Shown here one piece after another: positions 38,429 to 46,306 of a stretch of DNA of 64,000 nucleotides. A model generated the notes under the pieces. It was not told where the DNA came from and searched no databases. It saw only the letters and a program-made list of their open reading frames with translations. The stretch is taken from positions 12,615 to 76,614 of the forward strand of contig CAVSRD010000009.1 in assembly GCA_963730315.1 (NCBI GenBank), written 5' to 3'. This DNA comes from VRUE01 sp963730315 (GTDB lineage: Bacteria > Actinomycetota > Thermoleophilia > Solirubrobacterales > 70-9). The position numbers were made by a program, and so were the translations under genes. Positions within the stretch are counted from its first letter, which is position 1, and every line of letters begins with the position of its first letter.

Positions 38429-39861
38429 GCCGGGCGACGCAGACGACGGTCGGCCGCCTCGTCCTGCTCGTCTCGGCGGTGGCGCTGGTGGTCCTCGGCA
38501 GCGCCGCCCTCGCGCACCTCGTCTTCGACCTCTTCGGCAGCTTCGGGGCGGCCCTCTGGTCGGCCGGCCTGCACCTGCTCGACCCCTCCAGCCTGCAGGA
38601 CGACAGCGGCGCGGGGGAGCGGATCGTGGGCCTGATCCAGGTGGTGACCGGGCTGGTGCTGCTGGTCGGCGTGCTGTTCACCCTGGTCGCCGAGTCGGTG
38701 GGCAGCTCGATCGAACGGCTCGGCCGCCACGACCCGCCGGTCCGCGCCCGCGGCCACGTGCTGATCATCGGCGGCGGCGACTTCCTCGCTCCCGCCGCCG
38801 GGGCGCTGTCCCTGGCCGCCGAGGTCGGCGGGCACCGCAAACGGGTCGTCTTCCTCGCCCCGGAGGACGCCCGCCAGGGCCGTCGCCAGCTGCTCCGCAG
38901 GCTGCGCGAGCAGGCCGACCAGATGAGGGTCGACCTGGTGATCGGCGAAGCCGGCGAAGAGTCGGGTTTCGAGCTGGGCGCCGCTGCGGCTGCGGCGACG
39001 ATCCTCGTGCTGCCCACCGGCAGTGGCCCGGTGATCGCGGAGGCCGCCGACGTCGAGGTCATACAGACCGGCCTGGCTCTGAGCGAATACCTGGGGGAGC
39101 ACGGCGCGGACCCCGACGTGCGGCTCCTCTTCCGGCGCGGGCGAAACGTCGACGCGGTCTGGGAGATGATGCCCCCCGGCTGGGACGCGGTGGTCGGCGA
39201 CCGGATCGTCGGCGCGATCGTCCGCTACGCGATCACCGGCTTCGGCGAGATGTCCGACCTCGAAGCGCTTCTCGACCCCTACCGGACCGGGGCCGACCTC
39301 CGAAGCCCGAACCGGGCCTGGGAGAAGGCGGCAGCCGAGGAACGCCCACTGCGGCTGACCATTGTCGGCTGCGGGATCAACACGCCGGCGCTGCTCGAAG
39401 ACCTGGCCGAGGCCGGCGCCGAGCGGTTCGCGGTGACCATGCTGGCGGCGCGGCAGGCGTTCGAAAACTACCTGGGCCGGGCCGACCGGGCGGGGATCGA
39501 GCTGGACTTCAGAGAGGTCTCACCCGCCGACCCCGAGCTGCTCCAGCGGGCGCTCGAGCGCGCCGCACCGGAGGTCGCCATCGTCTCGCCGAGCCCGTCG
39601 AGCTGGGACTTGCACAACTCCGACGCCGAAGCGACCCTCGCCCTCCTGCACGTGCTGCGGGCGCTCGGCCCGGACACGCCTGTGCTCGGCGAGCTCTTCC
39701 TACCAAGCAGCGTCGAGCGGTTGCCGACGGCCGACCCGCGGCTGCTGCCCTTCTCCGGCTTGCAGGCGATCTCGGCCGCGATGGCGCTGACCGTCTTCAA
39801 CCCGGAGCGCGCCCGGGAACTGGAAGCGGCGCTGGAAATCGAGCAAACCGGGCGGGGGTAG
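38422..39861 (+). CDS. CASTOR/POLLUX-like ion channel protein with RCK-type domains
   Basis: 479 residues, GTG start. Two hydrophobic segments (about 13-33 and 68-90) flank a short loop, like the pore region of two-helix channels. Then come two Rossmann-type RCK domains, HVLIIGGGDFLAPAAGALS near 112 and LTIVGCGINTPALLEDLAE near 315. This is the layout of bacterial relatives of the plant nuclear channels CASTOR and POLLUX. Ions and ligand are unknown; a clear TVGYG-like filter is absent. Coupled with the preceding membrane protein. Confidence 0.75.
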   Translation: MLSRATQTTVGRLVLLVSAVALVVLGSAALAHLVFDLFGSFGAALWSAGLHLLDPSSLQDDSGAGERIVGLIQVVTGLVLLVGVLFTLVAESVGSSIERLGRHDPPVRARGHVLIIGGGDFLAPAAGALSLAAEVGGHRKRVVFLAPEDARQGRRQLLRRLREQADQMRVDLVIGEAGEESGFELGAAAAAATILVLPTGSGPVIAEAADVEVIQTGLALSEYLGEHGADPDVRLLFRRGRNVDAVWEMMPPGWDAVVGDRIVGAIVRYAITGFGEMSDLEALLDPYRTGADLRSPNRAWEKAAAEERPLRLTIVGCGINTPALLEDLAEAGAERFAVTMLAARQAFENYLGRADRAGIELDFREVSPADPELLQRALERAAPEVAIVSPSPSSWDLHNSDAEATLALLHVLRALGPDTPVLGELFLPSSVERLPTADPRLLPFSGLQAISAAMALTVFNPERARELEAALEIEQTGRG

Positions 39862-39869
39862 TCGAGAGA

Positions 39870-40144
39870 GTGGACCGTGCGCCCGCCTTCGAAGCGAGGT
39901 CTCCAGGCGTATCCGTCGCGTTTGGCTCGAGTCGGGCTTGCCTGCGGCACCCGCGGCTTCCGCTTAAGGCTGCTTCCTTCCGGACCTGACCTGGTTCGCG
40001 TGCCTACGTCGCGCAGGACCCGGCCGTCAACACCGCCTGCGGCGAACCGACCCCGAAGGCCAGCCCCTCAGAACGGATTTCGGCCCCGCTAGAGCGGATT
40101 GCGGGTTACAGGGCACCGCTGATTCCCCGCCTAGCACGGTCCAC
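39870..40144 (-). ncRNA. ffs: large bacterial signal recognition particle RNA (with Alu domain)
   Basis: The minus strand closely follows the Bacillus-type scRNA. The 5' part has GTGCTAGGCGGGG, GCGGTGCCCTGTAACCCGC and CGCTCTAGCGGGGCCGAA, the Alu-domain elements. The 3' half has GGTGTTGACG, GGGTCCTGCGCGACG and the S-domain loop CAGGTCAGGTCCGGAAGG/AAGCAGCC, then GGGTGCCGCAGG. The ends pair over 11 bases (GTGGACCGTGC with GCACGGTCCAC), which sets the limits at about 275 nt. It forms SRP with Ffh for membrane targeting. A TAGGAT box at 40150-40155 is well placed for its promoter. Most actinobacteria have only the short form of about 80-90 nt. Confidence 0.92.
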
Positions 40145-40149
40145 AAGGG

Positions 40150-40155
40150 ATCCTA
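40150..40155 (-). promoter_or_regulatory. -10 box of the SRP RNA
   Basis: TAGGAT on the minus strand, five bases before the predicted 5' end at 40144. Confidence 0.55.
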
Positions 40156-40168
40156 CCTGTCCCGGCCA

Positions 40169-40174
40169 TAGGAT
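40169..40174 (+). promoter_or_regulatory. -10 box of the CPA2 antiporter gene
   Basis: TAGGAT, 8 bases before the TTG at 40183; it supports this rare start codon. Confidence 0.5.
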
Positions 40175-40182
40175 CACGCCCC

Positions 40183-41409
40183 TTGTTCCACGTCGACACC
40201 GAGTCCTTCTTCGTGATCGTGCTCTCGGCCGCCGTCGCCGCGGCCACCGTGGCCTACGTGCCGGGCCGCTTCGTGCCGCCGGTGGTCGTGGTCGAGCTCG
40301 GGCTGGGCATCCTGGTCGGTCCGCAGGTCTTCGACATCGCCAGCGTCGACAGCTTCATCGAATTCTTCTCCAACCTCGGCCTGGGAATGCTCTTCTTCTT
40401 TGCCGGCTACGAGATCGACTTCGACCGGATTCGCGGCAAGCCGCTGCGGCTCGGGGCTTGGGGATGGGGGCTCTCGATCGTCCTCGCCCACGTCTTCGGC
40501 GCGGTGCTCGAGGCGACCGGGCTCATCCTGTCCGCCCTCTACGTCAGCACCGCTATCGCGACCACGGCGATCGGCACGTTGATCCCGATCCTGCGCGACA
40601 GCGGAGAGCTGCGGACTCGCTTCGGCACCTACCTGCTGGCCGCCGGGGGGATCGGCGAGTTCGGGCCGATCCTGCTCGTCACCCTCTTCCTCTCGACCGA
40701 GAAACCGCTGCACGAGGCGAGCATTTTGATCGCTTTCGTGATCCTGGCGGTGGCCCTGGCGCTGATCTCGATGCGGCTCGCCTGGCGCGGCTGGGATGCG
40801 CTGGAGCGCACCTTCGAGGCGAGCAGCCAGCTGGCCGTCCGGGTCACCGTGGTGCTGATCTTCGGCCTGGTCCTGCTGGCCGGCAAGCTCGGGCTCGACG
40901 TGCTGCTCGGCGGCTTCGTCGCCGGGATGATCGTCCGCCTCTCGCTGAAGGGCCACGAGCTGCAGGTGTTCGAGTCGAAGCTGACCGCAGTCGGCTTCGG
41001 CTTCTTCGTCCCCTTCTTCTTCATCACCAGCGGCATCGACCTCGACGTCCAGGCGCTGGGCTCGGCCGAAGCCCTGCTCAAGCTGGCGCTGTTCCTCGGC
41101 CTCTTCCTGGTGGTCCGCGGCGCCCCCGCGCTGTTGCTCTATCGGGGCGTCCTCCGCGCCGGCCAGCGGACCGCGCTCGCCTTCTACTCGGCGACCGAGC
41201 TGCCGCTGGTGGTCGCGATCTCGACGATCGCCCTCGACGCCGGCAAGATGAGCAGCTCGACCGCTGCTGGCCTGGTCGGCGCCGCGATGCTCTCGACGAT
41301 GATCTACCCCCTGGTCGGGCTCCTCCTGCAGAAACGGGCCGTGCAAGAAGGCCAGACGGGACCGCCGGGCGACGACCGCCTCCAGTCCGCCGGGCAGGGC
41401 AGCGCCTAG
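40183..41409 (+). CDS. CPA2-type cation/proton antiporter (KefB-like membrane domain)
   Basis: 408 residues, about twelve membrane helices. GLGILVGPQVFDI in helix 2, LGLGMLFFFAGYEIDF, ATTAIGTLIPILRDSG and LAAGGIGEFGPILLV belong to the Na+/H+ exchanger core of the CPA2 family. No C-terminal TrkA-N domain is attached, so it is the transport unit only. The TTG start is supported by a TAGGAT box. It probably exchanges K+ or Na+ for protons. tRNA-Val follows after 46 bases on the same strand. Confidence 0.88.
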   Translation: MFHVDTESFFVIVLSAAVAAATVAYVPGRFVPPVVVVELGLGILVGPQVFDIASVDSFIEFFSNLGLGMLFFFAGYEIDFDRIRGKPLRLGAWGWGLSIVLAHVFGAVLEATGLILSALYVSTAIATTAIGTLIPILRDSGELRTRFGTYLLAAGGIGEFGPILLVTLFLSTEKPLHEASILIAFVILAVALALISMRLAWRGWDALERTFEASSQLAVRVTVVLIFGLVLLAGKLGLDVLLGGFVAGMIVRLSLKGHELQVFESKLTAVGFGFFVPFFFITSGIDLDVQALGSAEALLKLALFLGLFLVVRGAPALLLYRGVLRAGQRTALAFYSATELPLVVAISTIALDAGKMSSSTAAGLVGAAMLSTMIYPLVGLLLQKRAVQEGQTGPPGDDRLQSAGQGSA

Positions 41410-41436
41410 CACCCTCCCACCGCCCCGGACCCGTCG

Positions 41437-41442
41437 TATGAT
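41437..41442 (+). promoter_or_regulatory. -10 box of tRNA-Val
   Basis: TATGAT, 13 bases before the mature 5' end of the tRNA, leaving a short 5' leader for RNase P. Confidence 0.55.
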
Positions 41443-41455
41443 CGGAGGCTCTCCC

Positions 41456-41527
41456 GGGCGCGTAGCTCAGTGGGAGAGCGCTCCCCTCACACGGGAGAGG
41501 TCGCTGGTTCGAGCCCAGCCGCGCCCA
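41456..41527 (+). tRNA. tRNA-Val (anticodon CAC)
   Basis: Complete cloverleaf: acceptor GGGCGCG/CGCGCCC, D stem GCTC/GAGC, anticodon stem CTCCC/GGGAG with loop CTCACAC (anticodon CAC at 41488-41490, reads GUG), T stem GCTGG/CCAGC with TTCGAGC loop, discriminator A. CCA is not encoded. Its 3' part is duplicated exactly 1.2 kb downstream. Confidence 0.97.
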
Positions 41528-41530
41528 TCG
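41486..41530 (+). repeat. 45-bp direct repeat, copy 1 (attachment site in tRNA-Val)
   Basis: From the anticodon loop to 3 bases beyond the tRNA end. It is identical to 42695-42739, and identity stops sharply on both sides. This is the usual form of a tyrosine-recombinase att core in a tRNA gene. Confidence 0.85.
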
Positions 41531-41599
41531 CCACAGCCCGCTTTGCGGAGCGTCTGCTCGGTCGAGCACGGCGGCGCGGCCGGCCCGGCGCTCGGCAGG

Positions 41600-41896
41600 C
41601 TACGCGGCGGGGCAGGCGGGCGTGTCGAAACCGCCGTCGCCGATCTGCAGGGGGGAGCTGCCGACATCGCGCGGGATCAGGCCCGAGATCGGTCCGCCGT
41701 TCTCGGCTGTGGCCGGCGTCATGTCCGTGCGGTTGGCGCCGTCTTCCTCGACGCCGACGCAACGCAGCGGCGTTATGCCATGCACATGGGCCGTGGCCGC
41801 GCTTGCGGGCACCAACGCCACCCCGATTGCGATCGCCAGCGCCGCGAACAGCGACCCGGCGCGCTTGCGCAGGCTGTTCCAGTTCTCCACTCTCAT
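41600..41896 (-). CDS. small secreted protein
   Basis: 98 residues. KRAGSLFAALAIAIGVALV and PASAATAHVHG form a clear Sec signal peptide with a probable cut after ASA-AT near residue 35. The mature part of about 65 residues has two cysteines (in PLRCVGVEE and FDTPACPAA) that could form one disulfide. A strong GGAGGAGGT Shine-Dalgarno site lies 4 bases before the ATG, unlike the leaderless genes around it. No family recognised. It lies inside the putative island. Confidence 0.7.
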   Translation of the reverse strand: MRVENWNSLRKRAGSLFAALAIAIGVALVPASAATAHVHGITPLRCVGVEEDGANRTDMTPATAENGGPISGLIPRDVGSSPLQIGDGGFDTPACPAA

Positions 41897-42050
41897 CGAC
41901 CTCCTCCGATTTGTCCGGACAGGGGCATCCCTACTCGTGTCATACGGCCCGGCGGTCTCAAAGGGTTCAGCGGTGCGTCGCGCGCCAGGGCGAGTCACGG
42001 ATCCCCGGGCGCGGATACCCAGGCCGATGCGTCGCCGAATACCGCACGGC

Positions 42051-42695
42051 CTAGCGAGCTTTCTTTCGCTGCGCCCCTTTTCTTGACGCGCAGCCACACG
42101 TGCACCTTGGATCCCGCAGGGCGATCGTGCGTGGCCGCGGACGCTGCTTGATCACTCTCGCCTTGCGCGGCGCCCCTTTTCTGTGCTTGCGGATCACCTT
42201 GCCGATGCGGCAGTGCCCCTTGCGCAGCGCCCGCTTGGCGGGCCGCAGCCTCCGGCGCTTCAGTTTCGGCACCACGCAGACGGGTTTCGCCACCAGCGGC
42301 GGCGGAGCGAGGAAGGTGAACACGTCGGCCGAGCCGGTCGCGCTCTTGCCGGCCACGGTGGTGACCGTGACGTCGACCGCGCCCGGCGTGGCGGCCGGGG
42401 ACTTGGCGACGATCTTCGATTCCGAATCGACGCTGTAGCTGGCGGCCGGGTTCCCGCCGAAGTCGACCGCCGAGACGCTGGCGAAATCGCTGCCGGAGAT
42501 CGTGACCGAGGTGCCGTCTTGCCAGAAGGACCTCGGGGCGTTCTCCCGGGAACCCGAGGGCAGTTCTATGGAAGCGCGCTGGAAGCGACAGGAGGCAGCA
42601 GCCCGGCAGCAGACGGGGACCCCGCCGAGGCGGAAACGGCGGATTTGCAGGAGCAGCGAGAGCGACCGCAGCAGACGGCAACAGGTTGGCCCAAC
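42051..42695 (-). pseudogene. remnant of a TIG/IPT and PASTA-like repeat surface protein
   Basis: The minus-strand frame is open from the stop inside the distal att repeat (42696-42698) to 42051 but has no start codon. It encodes a TIG-domain piece (SVTISGSDFASVSAVDFGG, VDVTVTTVAGKSATGSADVF), then a PASTA-like segment (CVVPKLKRRRLRPAKRALRK, HCRIGKV). Near 42118 the sensible reading jumps to another frame that continues PAGSKVHVWLRVKKRG; one lost base explains this. So the gene has lost its 5' end at the repeat and carries a frameshift. Such proteins are usually secreted and cell-surface associated. Confidence 0.7.
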
Positions 42696-42739
42696 TCACA
42701 CGGGAGAGGTCGCTGGTTCGAGCCCAGCCGCGCCCATCG
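42695..42739 (+). repeat. 45-bp direct repeat, copy 2 (3' fragment of tRNA-Val)
   Basis: Identical to 41486-41530. It lacks the 5' half of the tRNA, so it cannot be a functional tRNA; it fits the distal attachment site of an island. Confidence 0.85.
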
Positions 42740-42766
42740 GACTTCGATTGGGCGGCCGATCGCCGC

Positions 42767-43114
42767 TCAGCCCGACAGCTCCCGAATGTGACGGTCGACG
42801 TGCTCGGCGATCGTTTCCCGGACCCATTGCTGGGTCGCCTGGTCGGCCATCCGGTAGCGACCGAGGAGCATTTTCTGGTCGGTCAGCGGGAGGCCGGCGA
42901 TCTCCCAGCGAACGGCGAGGCGCTCGAAGAGCAGCTCGGCGCGGCGGCGCCAGGCGTCGTCACGGGAAGTCGCTGCGGTCGCCGGCCCGGCTTCGATCTT
43001 GGCGATCGTGCCGGGGCTGAGCGACTCGCGCAGGGTCAGGGTGTTGCCCTCCCGGTCCGTGTAGTCGACGGTCGGGGCCTTCTGCCTCGGCCGTCGCTTT
43101 TTTCTCTTCGCCAC
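42767..43114 (-). CDS. hypothetical basic protein
   Basis: 115 residues, GTG start. A very basic N-terminus (AKRKKRRPRQKAP) is followed by DYTDREGNTLTLRESLS and a helical C-terminal half. No family recognised. It directly follows the arfB gene (23 bases) on the same strand, suggesting co-transcription and perhaps a ribosome-related role; that is inference from position only. It ends 28 bases from the att-like repeat. Confidence 0.6.
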   Translation of the reverse strand: MAKRKKRRPRQKAPTVDYTDREGNTLTLRESLSPGTIAKIEAGPATAATSRDDAWRRRAELLFERLAVRWEIAGLPLTDQKMLLGRYRMADQATQQWVRETIAEHVDRHIRELSG

Positions 43115-43137
43115 CGGTCCGAGCCTGCCAGCCGCGG

Positions 43138-43554
43138 TCAGCCGTCGTCTGCCGCCGGGCGGCGGCGCGCCCGCTTGCGCTCGCCGGTGCGGCGCTTCTG
43201 CTCGAGCCGTCGCTGCCGCGCGGCGCGGCCCGGCTTGGTCGGGCGGCGCCGGCGCGGCGTTCGCAGCCCCGCGGCGATCTTCTCGGCCAACCGCTGCAGG
43301 GCCAGCTCGCGGTTGCGCGCCTGGCCTCGCGCCTCCTGGGCTACCGCGGTCAGGGTGGGGCCGACCCGTTCGGTCAGCCGCGCCCGCTGGGCCTCGTCGA
43401 GGGTCGGCGACGCCGCGACGTCGAACACCGCCTGGACCCGCGAAGCGGTCACGTTCGCGTGCTGCCCTCCCGGGCCGGAGGAGCGGCTGGTGCGCAGTTC
43501 GATCTCGGCCAGCGGTATCGAGAGCCGATCGTCGATCCGCAGCAGGTCGCCCAT
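43138..43554 (-). CDS. arfB: ArfB/YaeJ-type peptidyl-tRNA hydrolase
   Basis: 138 residues, the size of E. coli ArfB (140). RTSRSSGPGGQHANVTASRV contains the GGQ motif at 29-31, which hydrolyses peptidyl-tRNA as in release factors. The C-terminal 35 residues are a basic tail (PTKPGRAARQRRLEQKRRTGERKR) that enters the mRNA channel of stalled ribosomes lacking an A-site codon. The longer open frame upstream is a shadow; the ATG at 43554 gives the full family length. Ribosome rescue. Confidence 0.92.
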   Translation of the reverse strand: MGDLLRIDDRLSIPLAEIELRTSRSSGPGGQHANVTASRVQAVFDVAASPTLDEAQRARLTERVGPTLTAVAQEARGQARNRELALQRLAEKIAAGLRTPRRRRPTKPGRAARQRRLEQKRRTGERKRARRRPAADDG

Positions 43555-43564
43555 CGGGCAAGGA

Positions 43565-45904
43565 TTACATCGCCTCGACCGCTCTGCTCCCGGCCCGCTC
43601 GCCCAGCACCCGGTAGGCCTCGAACTTCTGGTCCGTGTAGAGCTGGTCGATCGTCGGGTTGTGCGGGAAGCGCGGGTCGACCCTATGGTGGGCCTCGACG
43701 TCCCAGGGCACGCCGTCGGTGAGCGAGTTGCGCACGTAGACCAGCCGGCCTTGGGTCCCGTCCCGGTAGCCGATCGCACCGGTGACGACGTCGCGCGCGG
43801 CGGCCCCCGTCTCCTCGTCGGGCGCCAGCTCCGCCGGGTCGGAGTCGAACTCGATCTCCACCCCCAGCTCGCTGCGCGCCAGCGAGATCGCGTCGCCGAG
43901 CGCGTCGAATTCGGCCCTGCCCTCGCCCACCCCGCTCGCGTCGAAGCAGTAGATCTCGGTGCAACCACGCCGCAGCAGCTCGACCAGGCCGAGATTCTCG
44001 TAGTGCCCGCCATCGGTCACGTAGAGATACCTGCTCTGGACCCGGTTGCGACCGAACAGCTCGCAGAGCAGGTACCAGGGACGCGGCCGTCCGTACCTCC
44101 TCGGCAGGCTCTTCCCGTTCCCCTCGGCGGCCACCCAGCGGGGGTTCGGCACCCACACACCCAGCCGCAGGTTGGCGAGCGCCATCAGAAAGGTGAGCGG
44201 GCGAGGCGTCAGCTTGCCCATCGAGGGCGAGACCGCCGCGCCGGACATCGCGACCGCCGCCGGCAGCGTGAGGTCCCGCTTGCGGCGCCGAGATAGGCGC
44301 TTCGCGAGGGTGGAGGCGCCGTCCGGATCGAGATCTTCGAAGGCGCCCTCCATTTCCTTCGTCGGCACCGCGCCGACCAGCGGCCCGCCGACCGTGTGGG
44401 CGCTGAAGGTGAAGCTCGTCACCGGCCGCCCCGGCGGCGTCGCGCCGGGATCGGTGACGTTCGCCGCGGCACAGACGAGCAGGGTCGGCCACTCGCGGCC
44501 GCGGTCCTCCTCCTCGTCGCGCTTCTCGGAGAGCGCCGTGTCGGAGAGGGCGACCAGGTCGTCGTAGGCCCTCTCGACCGCGAGACCCGGTCCGTCGTCC
44601 AGCACCTCGACCCGTTCCCTCTCCTCGGGCGTCAGCTCGCCGGCGTGCGCCCGCTTCAGCGAGAAGGCGCTGCTCAGCCGGCGCTTGTAATAGGGGTGCA
44701 GCGACCAGGTGGTCAGGTCGAGCAGCGGGTAGAGCGCGGCGAAGAGGAGCAGCAAACCGGCGCCGACCGCCGCGACTCCCAGGTCGATGCTGCCGTCCCG
44801 GTCGACGCGCGCCATCCCCTCGCCCAGGGCGAGCGCCACGATGAGCAGGATCAGCAGCGGCCCGACCAGGCCGCCGGCCGTGTAGACCACGGCCTTCCGA
44901 GCGGTCGATCCGAGCTTGCCGAGTACCTTCCGGGCGCCTTCCTGCACCCCCTTCGAGCTGAGCAGGTGCCCAAGCTGAGCCGCCACCCCGGCGAGCAGCG
45001 CGAGGAAGCCGGCGCCCACCACGCCGGCGGCGGCGCCGACGGTCGGTTCCACGTCGCTCTCCCCCATCGCCGTCGTCGCGGTGTTGCTCCCGTCGCCCAG
45101 TTCGGCCAGCCAGTCGACCAGGTAGGGCAGCGCGATCAGGATCAGAGCCAGCACCGCCGCGACCACCAGCAGCCGTGCCGCCCAGATCGCGAAGAAGCGC
45201 TCCCAGCGATCGGCGCGCCAGCGGAACAGCAGCGTCGCCACCCCGGACAGGCCGGCTGCGGCCAGCGCTCCGGCCGGGACCAGCCAGAATCCCAGCGGCA
45301 GCTCCGCCGCGCAGGCGCTTCCGGCGCAGGACCCGGCCAGGCCCTGCACGAACGGCGCGTAGAGGAAGCCGGTCAGCAGCAGGGTGAGGCCGATCAGCGG
45401 CAGCGAGATGAACAGCAGGTTGAGCAGCATCCCGAGCACGATCCGCCAGGCCAGATAGAGCTTGTCGGTGAAGGTCGGCGCCAGGTAGGAGGAGCGGTTG
45501 CGCAGGTACTGCTCCTCCGGCGAGCCGGGAGCGAATGGCGGGCGAACCTCCGGGTCGCCGGCGGGCACCTCTCGGGCGACGGTGGAGATGGCCGCCGCGA
45601 GGTAGGAGCCGCCGGACACCGCGGCCAGGTACCGGGCGCGCTTCAGCTCGCCCTCGCGCTGTAGGGCCTGCAGCGCCCCGAGCGAGAACGCAGCCGAGCG
45701 AATGCCGCCGCCGGAGCAGCAGATCCCCGCCTTGCGCGGCTCCGGGTCCTCGACCGGGCCGAGATGGGACGGGACCGCCTCCGGGCGGGCCCCGTTGAAG
45801 AGCCAGCGCCGAAACCGCCTCGGCGGCGCGACCGCCGCGCGCCAGCGGGAACCCGCCGGAACCCGCCCTCGCAGCCCGCCGTCGTCGGCTGGCTTCCGCG
45901 CCAT
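43565..45904 (-). CDS. patatin-like phospholipase with membrane domain
   Basis: 779 residues. KAGICCSGGGIRSAAFSLG (about 58-76) is the oxyanion loop, YLAAVSGGSYLAAA holds the nucleophile Ser near 96, and YVTDGGHYENLGLVELL near 655 holds the catalytic Asp (DGG). Between the two halves of the lipase lie six or so hydrophobic segments (about 155-365), an unusual large membrane insertion. Probable lipid acyl hydrolase at the membrane. TAGGTT 6 bases before the ATG supports the start. It is 10 bases before arfB on the same strand. Confidence 0.85.
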   Translation of the reverse strand: MARKPADDGGLRGRVPAGSRWRAAVAPPRRFRRWLFNGARPEAVPSHLGPVEDPEPRKAGICCSGGGIRSAAFSLGALQALQREGELKRARYLAAVSGGSYLAAAISTVAREVPAGDPEVRPPFAPGSPEEQYLRNRSSYLAPTFTDKLYLAWRIVLGMLLNLLFISLPLIGLTLLLTGFLYAPFVQGLAGSCAGSACAAELPLGFWLVPAGALAAAGLSGVATLLFRWRADRWERFFAIWAARLLVVAAVLALILIALPYLVDWLAELGDGSNTATTAMGESDVEPTVGAAAGVVGAGFLALLAGVAAQLGHLLSSKGVQEGARKVLGKLGSTARKAVVYTAGGLVGPLLILLIVALALGEGMARVDRDGSIDLGVAAVGAGLLLLFAALYPLLDLTTWSLHPYYKRRLSSAFSLKRAHAGELTPEERERVEVLDDGPGLAVERAYDDLVALSDTALSEKRDEEEDRGREWPTLLVCAAANVTDPGATPPGRPVTSFTFSAHTVGGPLVGAVPTKEMEGAFEDLDPDGASTLAKRLSRRRKRDLTLPAAVAMSGAAVSPSMGKLTPRPLTFLMALANLRLGVWVPNPRWVAAEGNGKSLPRRYGRPRPWYLLCELFGRNRVQSRYLYVTDGGHYENLGLVELLRRGCTEIYCFDASGVGEGRAEFDALGDAISLARSELGVEIEFDSDPAELAPDEETGAAARDVVTGAIGYRDGTQGRLVYVRNSLTDGVPWDVEAHHRVDPRFPHNPTIDQLYTDQKFEAYRVLGERAGSRAVEAM

Positions 45905-45910
45905 GCGGCA

Positions 45911-45916
45911 AACCTA
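45911..45916 (-). promoter_or_regulatory. -10 box of the patatin-like gene
   Basis: TAGGTT on the minus strand, 6 bases before the ATG at 45904. Confidence 0.5.
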
Positions 45917-45945
45917 ACCGATCCGGTAAGGAGCCTTCAATCCGA

Positions 45946-46224
45946 TCAGGAAAGCGCGTCGATCTTCGTCGCCAGCTCGAAGTCCGACGCGGTGACGCCG
46001 CCATCGGCGTGGCTGGAGATCGAGACCGTCACCTCGTCCCAGGAGATCGAGAGATCGGGATGGTGGTTCATCTCCTCTGCCGGCCCGGCGACGCTGTTGA
46101 CGAAGTTCACCGAGCCGACGAAATCGCCGCGTTTGAAGGTCTTCTGGATCGCATTGGACACGCGCGACCAGCCGGGATGCTCGCTGAGCCTGGCGTCGAT
46201 TTCGGATTCGCTCAAGGGAGCCAT
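45946..46224 (-). CDS. pterin-4a-carbinolamine dehydratase
   Basis: 92 residues, normal length. EEMNHHPDLSISWDEVTVSISSH carries the EMxHHP active-site motif and the following strand; the rest, including TASDFELATKID, fits the fold. It dehydrates 4a-hydroxytetrahydropterin or takes part in molybdopterin-related chemistry when, as here, no aromatic amino acid hydroxylase is adjacent. An AGAGAAGA Shine-Dalgarno-like site precedes the ATG. Confidence 0.92.
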   Translation of the reverse strand: MAPLSESEIDARLSEHPGWSRVSNAIQKTFKRGDFVGSVNFVNSVAGPAEEMNHHPDLSISWDEVTVSISSHADGGVTASDFELATKIDALS

Positions 46225-46245
46225 TCTTCTCTATGGTGCCACAAG

Positions 46246-46260
46246 CTTTCGTACCGAAAG
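46246..46260. other. palindrome between yrbE operon and the carbinolamine dehydratase gene
   Basis: CTTTCG-TAC-CGAAAG, 22 bases upstream of the dehydratase start and 47 bases downstream of the permease stop. It could be a terminator stem or an operator. Confidence 0.35.
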
Positions 46261-46306
46261 GCGACCAATCGGGGGTTCCGGTGGTTTGAAGCCTTCGCCC
46301 CGTCGC

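Larger units (their letters stand above)
41486..42739. mobile_element. probable decayed tRNA-Val-targeted genomic island remnant
   Basis: A 1.2-kb segment bounded by the intact tRNA-Val and an exact 45-bp copy of its 3' part. It contains one small secreted-protein gene and a TIG/PASTA gene that is cut at its 5' end precisely at the distal repeat and also frameshifted. No integrase is present. The simplest reading is a deleted integrative element or island; a local duplication during recombination is an alternative. Confidence 0.6.

Noticed and set aside
39934..40021. Short 4.5S-type SRP RNA of about 88 nt
   Set aside because: The conserved hairpin fits, but the flanking sequence continues with Alu-domain elements and a terminal stem, so the large form explains more.
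41995..42699. 234-codon frame across the island remnant
   Set aside because: Its 5' two thirds are out of frame with the TIG domain; only its 3' end continues the PASTA-like reading, which indicates a frameshifted pseudogene.
42695..42739. A second tRNA-Val gene
   Set aside because: Only the 3' part from the anticodon loop is present; no acceptor 5' strand or D arm upstream.
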